A DNA stretch of 64,000 nucleotides from Pristionchus mayeri (lineage: Eukaryota > Nematoda > Chromadorea > Rhabditida > Neodiplogasteridae): assembly GCA_036245805.1 (NCBI GenBank), contig BTRK01000006.1, positions 16,090,365 to 16,154,364 on the forward strand, given 5' to 3'. Below, piece after piece: positions 59,854 to 64,000 of the stretch (positions are counted from its first letter, which is position 1; the number at the start of each line of letters is the position of its first letter). Made by a program: the position numbers and the translations under genes. The notes under the pieces were generated by a model. The model worked only from the letters and a program-made list of their open reading frames with translations, made no database searches and was not told the DNA's origin.

Positions 59854-62607
59854 ATGCAAGCCCCTTACTCTTCTGAGTCGTCGCAGCAGAAATCGACGGA
59901 AAATTCAATGCAACCGCATAAGCCCGCTGATGTGGTGATAGTTGACTTCTCATCTTGTTCTATCGCAAATTAATCGGTTTTACTCGTTTTGTTTTCCTTT
60001 CCCAACTATGTTTACCTAGTGTCGCTTAAAAATCGAAAACAAATATTCGCTCGAATGAAACAAATCTTTTACGGGCATTTAGGCTAGAGAATTACGCGAA
60101 AAAAGAAAGGTATCATTGACTGTTCATTAAACTCTATCCTCCCTGGAGTGAGTTGTCGGCCTAATTTCTTGAGACGCGTGATTCCATAAACATAACCTAA
60201 ATATCATTGACTGTTCATTAAACTCTATCCTCCCTGGAGTGAGTTGTCGGCCTAATTTCTTAAGACGCGTGATTCCATAAACATAACCTAAATAGGATCT
60301 AGTTGTCTTACTATGCTCGAATAAATAATGTTTAATCGGCTCAATTCAGGCTCGTCCCAGTGAGTCTCCCGAAGTCGAGCCGATCAACGTGGGTCATCCT
60401 CCTAGAAAGATGTTTTCTCCCTCCATCTCATCCCTCATGCCATCCAATGATGACTCTGAAGATTCGGACTCCCTCGGACAAGTGAGTTCACTTCTCGTCG
60501 TCATACTCTATAAAGTTATATTTTATATAATATATATCATTACAGTAACTTTTCCCTTGCGCACATACAGTAATTATTCGTAGTAACGTTTTCATACAGT
60601 AATTGCTTTCTCATCAGTCCTATCGTCGTGTAAATATCGTGGACACACAGAAGTCGAGAGACATGAATAACATCAAGATCGAAAATCCGTCCGACCACAC
60701 TGAGACCCCGAGGTACTGCGCATATTTCTTAATGTTGTACCCACTGTATTCACTCGACTTACCATTAAATTGTAAATATGGATATTGTAAAACATAATTA
60801 GGTGGTATGCTAACATATCACATTATTTTCCAGAAAAATTGATTGGGAACCGTTCTCTCGCACCGTCAACGAATTGACGTCCGCTTGTCAATTACGCAGC
60901 TCTGAATTTAGAATGCCAATTTTGCAGTCTTTTGATGATCAAATCACTCGGGGAGAACAATCGACCGGAACTCAATAAGGTTATCCTGACCAAGGCTGAG
61001 GTGAACTTTGTTTATTCTGATATGGAATATAAATAATACAGAAAGTGGATTTCCTCATTTGTAGGTTCTCTCACAACTATAGTACACCGTGAAATGAAGT
61101 AGACTGAGTCAGAACCACTACTGAATAATTATTTTAATACTTCCTTGTTCACTGTTTTCTAAAAGTCGACTAACATGGGTTAGACCAGAAATCATATATA
61201 ATTTACGATTTTTTCACAGGAAACCGCTTTGAAAAGTTCCAAAATATTTTGAAAATACTTGCAATGCATCTCTTATTTATATTTTAATCAATTACAGGAC
61301 GGTATTCGAATTCGCATCTACCTCACCAATATTTCCTTCTACGACCTGGACAAAATGTGCACGGAACGATACAAGATTTCGACAAGAAGTGACGGGACAA
61401 TTTTGACAGTAACCCTGGCTGGAATCGAGGACCCCATCTTCGGGCTGGTCAGACGAGCTCCATTTGTTTAAATTTTTTTATATTATATTTATATAGATGT
61501 TTTGTTGGTCGTTGAATACGACCCATGGAAACGTGTTCGTCAACAAAGACTTTCTTATTCATTGTGTATCTCTATATGCAAGAATATAAAAAGTAATCTT
61601 TCTTCTGAAATTCTCCTGATCGGAAACATTTTTCACAGTTGGCCAGTTTTCTCTCTACATCTATCAAGTTGGTCGAGATGAATGAATGCCTTTTTCTCCG
61701 TTTCTCATCCTCTGATCTCATCATGTTTGCTATGCTCCTTAGCGCTTCTACTATCGGAGAACTCGGATTCATGCTTGAGATTCTTGACGACACTAAGACG
61801 TGAGCCGGCTTATATCGTTGATCAAGTTTGATGATTTGCTTAGATCATTCGTAATTGGTTGGTATAAAACTAGAAGAGCATTCGCTCAAACTACGAGTTC
61901 TATTACTACTTCTTGCTTTCTCATTCTAGGCAGTTCTCTTATTTCCTTCATTATTGCTTGCCTTAAAAATAGTTCTATTAGTTCATTATTACTTTGCATT
62001 GTTCAGTCCCTTCATCAAGTCCATTCTGTCGAAGACCATGAACTTTGTCTCCATAGGTGTGGTTGAGCTGCAGATTAATAATCCTGGTTAGCAGCCTTTT
62101 TTTAAATGTTTTTTATATTAACTGAAAAAATATAGTTTCTTGAACGGGATGATTTGCCATTTGCATGATATAATAGTGTTTTTTTGATTGACACACTATC
62201 TGTTAAAAACTGTGAATCTCCCTAGAGTACTTGGTTTTGTTCTTAAATTTAATAGTTCTCACTTTGTTCTCTTACTTTTCAGCCGCCTTTGTCCGAGCAC
62301 TGGACTCGAGCTCCGTTTCCCACGTAAATCTCCGCGACTATAATTCTCAGAAACTTCTTTTCTTCGATCTTCCCCGCAGCTTCTGGGAAAGATTCCTCAA
62401 CGAGGCGAGAAGGCTGTTTTATTTCTAAGCTCTCCCTTAATATTCATTATCCTCTAATGGGATGGCGAATATATTTTGTTTCAGAAAATGTCGAAAGGTT
62501 CATTCGAATGGGTGAAAGTGAACGGCGAGATGATCACTCAGGCGCCTTTCAATCTGCCAGACTATCGCATCGACTGGATCGAGTGGATGAAAACTGAGAC
62601 GAAGTGA
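59854..62607 (+). CDS. F-box-like family member E, F-box degenerate
   Basis: Exons 59854-59931, 60350-60481, 60618-60712, 60834-60851, 60928-61000, 61298-61447, 61639-61799, 62007-62086, 62283-62404 and 62485-62607 (stop TGA) are open and in phase (343 residues). The ATG follows TTTTCCAG by 12 bases. Exon 5 (SYRRVNIVDTQKSRDMNN) and exons 8-12 are typical (LAGIEDPIFGL, SSSDLIMFAMLLSASTIG, SFWERFLNE, KMSKGSFEWVKV, WIEWMK). Where the F-box should be, a frame begins KIDWEPFSRTVNEL but runs into a stop. The only open path splices from 60851 to 60928 and skips it. Exon 11 ends at a GC donor (GAG then gcgaga). It is either an F-box-less product or a pseudogene. Confidence 0.65.
60111..60292. repeat. 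91-bp tandem duplication
   Basis: Copies 60111-60201 and 60202-60292 differ at one position (TTGAG against TTAAG). The duplication lies in intron 1 of member E, 57 bases before exon 2. Confidence 0.95.
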
Positions 62608-63439
62608 ATTATCATTATCCATCTACCGTTGAAAGTCCGAATGTCAATTCCTTGGCTGAATTTCTATTCTAACTTTACTTCTTTATATGATGTTAATTAA
62701 TGCCACTAGCATGCAACTTTATTCCCTTCGCTGACAGAAGATATACCCAGGAAAAATTATACATCTTTTTTCTGCTAATCCTGATTTTCTCATGTTTTTT
62801 TATTAATCGATGTGTATGGTGTAGAAGCTAAATTTATGCACTTTGATATCGTACTCTGTTTATCATGTCCGACCTCCTCCGATAGCAGTTGTTTCTCAGT
62901 GTTCCGATTTACACCCCTGTATGTATGCAATAATCGTGCGGTGCTCCCGATAGAAGGTTCCCCGATAAAATTTTAATTTCCTCACGATTTCGTTAATTCA
63001 ATGAATACGTTGAATGTCGTTGCACCAATACCTTGCAAAGATTCCTTCAATTTGCAAAGAAACGCCACCACCTGTAATCAATTACAATAGTCATGACTAA
63101 ATATCTTCGTTTAATTTATTTCCTTGCCCTCAGCTGCAATATTTGACTCCAAGAATCTCATTTGGCACTAGCACTCTGTTCGTTCTCGATGCAAAATATT
63201 TTCACTGTCGGAATTAATTCTATTATGAACTTTAGCAAACTATCTAAGTTATATGTTGATATATATGGTGACCTAATTAGGATTGTCTGCGCCTACCGTA
63301 ATCCCAAAGCAAATACGATTTAAACTGCCTCTCTTGCCAAGTCAATTCTTGACCTTTGGTTGACCCCAGTTTGACAGTACACCGACCACTAAGGTCCAAG
63401 CCGGTAGAAAACCCGAGCTGGAATTAGTATATGGTGCAT

Positions 63440-63622
63440 CGGCTGACCAGGTGAAACACCCTGAAGGCACCTTCCGAACCAGGTGAAACTCCCTGGCAAC
63501 TTCCGAACCAGGTGAAACACCCTGGCAACTTCCGAACCAGGTGAAACACCCTGGAAACTTCCGAACCAGGTGAAACACCCTGACTACACTTCCGAACCAG
63601 GTGCAACACCCTGGCTCGCAGT
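63440..63622. repeat. ~29-bp minisatellite, six copies
   Basis: The unit CTTCCGAACCAGGTGAAAC plus ACCCTGGCAA repeats about six times, with small length changes. Minus-strand frames full of FHLVRK/GCFTWFGS are translations of the repeat. It lies just upstream of the gag-like frame at 63687 and may be part of that element's leader or LTR. The stretch 62608-63440 otherwise holds only the F-box 3' flank and nothing else that I see. Confidence 0.9.
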
Positions 63623-63686
63623 GTGAATCGAAGTCCCGCGTGGCAGCAATCGTTCTTCCAACTGGCTCTGAGATTAGATTGTCGGG

Positions 63687-64000
63687 ATGACCGATCTCAG
63701 TGCTACGTTCCGTCGGGTTATCACGACCAAGAGGAACGCCCTCCCTCAGCTGTACGCTGATGTGGAATCGATCTCCACGAGCAATTCCGCTCTCGGCAAT
63801 TCGGCGTCGAGTAGAGAGTACTACGATCTCCTCGGAAAGGCAACGCGCCTCAGAGGAAAACTCGCGAGCTCTCTCGATGTGACCAAGGACACTGCCAAGA
63901 AATGGGAATCAGCACTGGAGGCTCTTGATGAGGATGACAAGGACACCGCGACCGATGTTCTCGTGAAATACTTCACCGATTCATCGACGGAGAGCAAATC
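63687..64000 (+). CDS. Gag-like open frame, probable BEL/Pao retrotransposon, partial
   Basis: Open from ATG 63687 through the window edge without an intron: 104 residues starting MTDLSATFRRVITTKRNALP. It contains RLRGKLASSLDVTKDTAKKW and LEALDEDDKDTATDVLVKYF. The charged, helical N-terminus and the block of a tryptophan followed by a leucine/aspartate-rich helix recall the start of nematode BEL/Pao gag proteins. No pol motif is in view, so this is tentative. Codon use is GC-rich compared with the F-box genes. Confidence 0.5.
   Translation, partial: MTDLSATFRRVITTKRNALPQLYADVESISTSNSALGNSASSREYYDLLGKATRLRGKLASSLDVTKDTAKKWESALEALDEDDKDTATDVLVKYFTDSSTESK

Noticed and set aside
63342..63609. 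Minus-strand frames with repeated FHLVRK/GCFTWFGS
   Set aside because: Shadow of the 29-bp minisatellite.

Overview
The window looks like a repeat-rich nematode chromosome arm, possibly from a diplogastrid-like worm (a guess). Coding sequence is cut into 50-300 bp exons by mostly short introns with T-rich CAG acceptors. First exons carry a splice acceptor only 5-12 bases before the ATG, as expected with spliced-leader trans-splicing. No bacterial, plasmid or CRISPR features are present. All gene models below were assembled by eye from open exons whose intron phases agree. Nothing was searched against a database.

Left part (1-24.4 kb): one minus-strand gene for a UPF1/DNA2-NAM7-like superfamily 1 helicase starts at 24436 and ends at 7299. 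Its 5' exons (Walker A at the end) lie at 19.8-24.4 kb and its 3' exons (DEAS box, GDDNQLPPF motif, motif VI) below 9.3 kb. About 10 kb of nested transposons separate the halves. The 3' half sits in a 4221-bp tandem array (2.6 copies in the window, identical by eye), so extra headless 3' halves follow downstream. The intron holds a 2.9-kb fold-back element with a LINE inserted in one arm, and a 5.8-kb DNA transposon (13905-19695). That transposon carries a 15-exon DDE-type transposase with a C2H2 finger, TIRs of roughly 350-370 bp and a TTAT target duplication.

Middle (24.4-28.9 kb): transposon debris. It includes a Mutator-like 648-bp element with a 9-bp duplication, a LINE reverse-transcriptase fragment, a small MITE family shared with the helicase array, and a large palindrome whose ends resemble those of the 5.8-kb transposon.

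Right part (28.9-62.6 kb, plus strand): a tandem family of F-box-like genes with a conserved exon-phase plan. Member A (28969-32962) and member C (38738-46856) are fully open. Member B is broken by an inversion of exons between transposon arms and by a stop codon. Member D and an exon fragment have lost the F-box exon. Member E is open only if its F-box is spliced out. Their introns are filled with Tc1/mariner and fold-back elements, a TTAA-flanked palindrome, and a tRNA-derived repeat carrying an internal minisatellite. A nearly intact mariner transposase lies in the 3' flank of member D. The right edge (63687 on) begins a gag-like open frame, probably of an LTR retrotransposon.

The genes do not form a pathway. 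The picture is an arm where a helicase gene and a young F-box family are being duplicated, inverted and stretched by mobile DNA.
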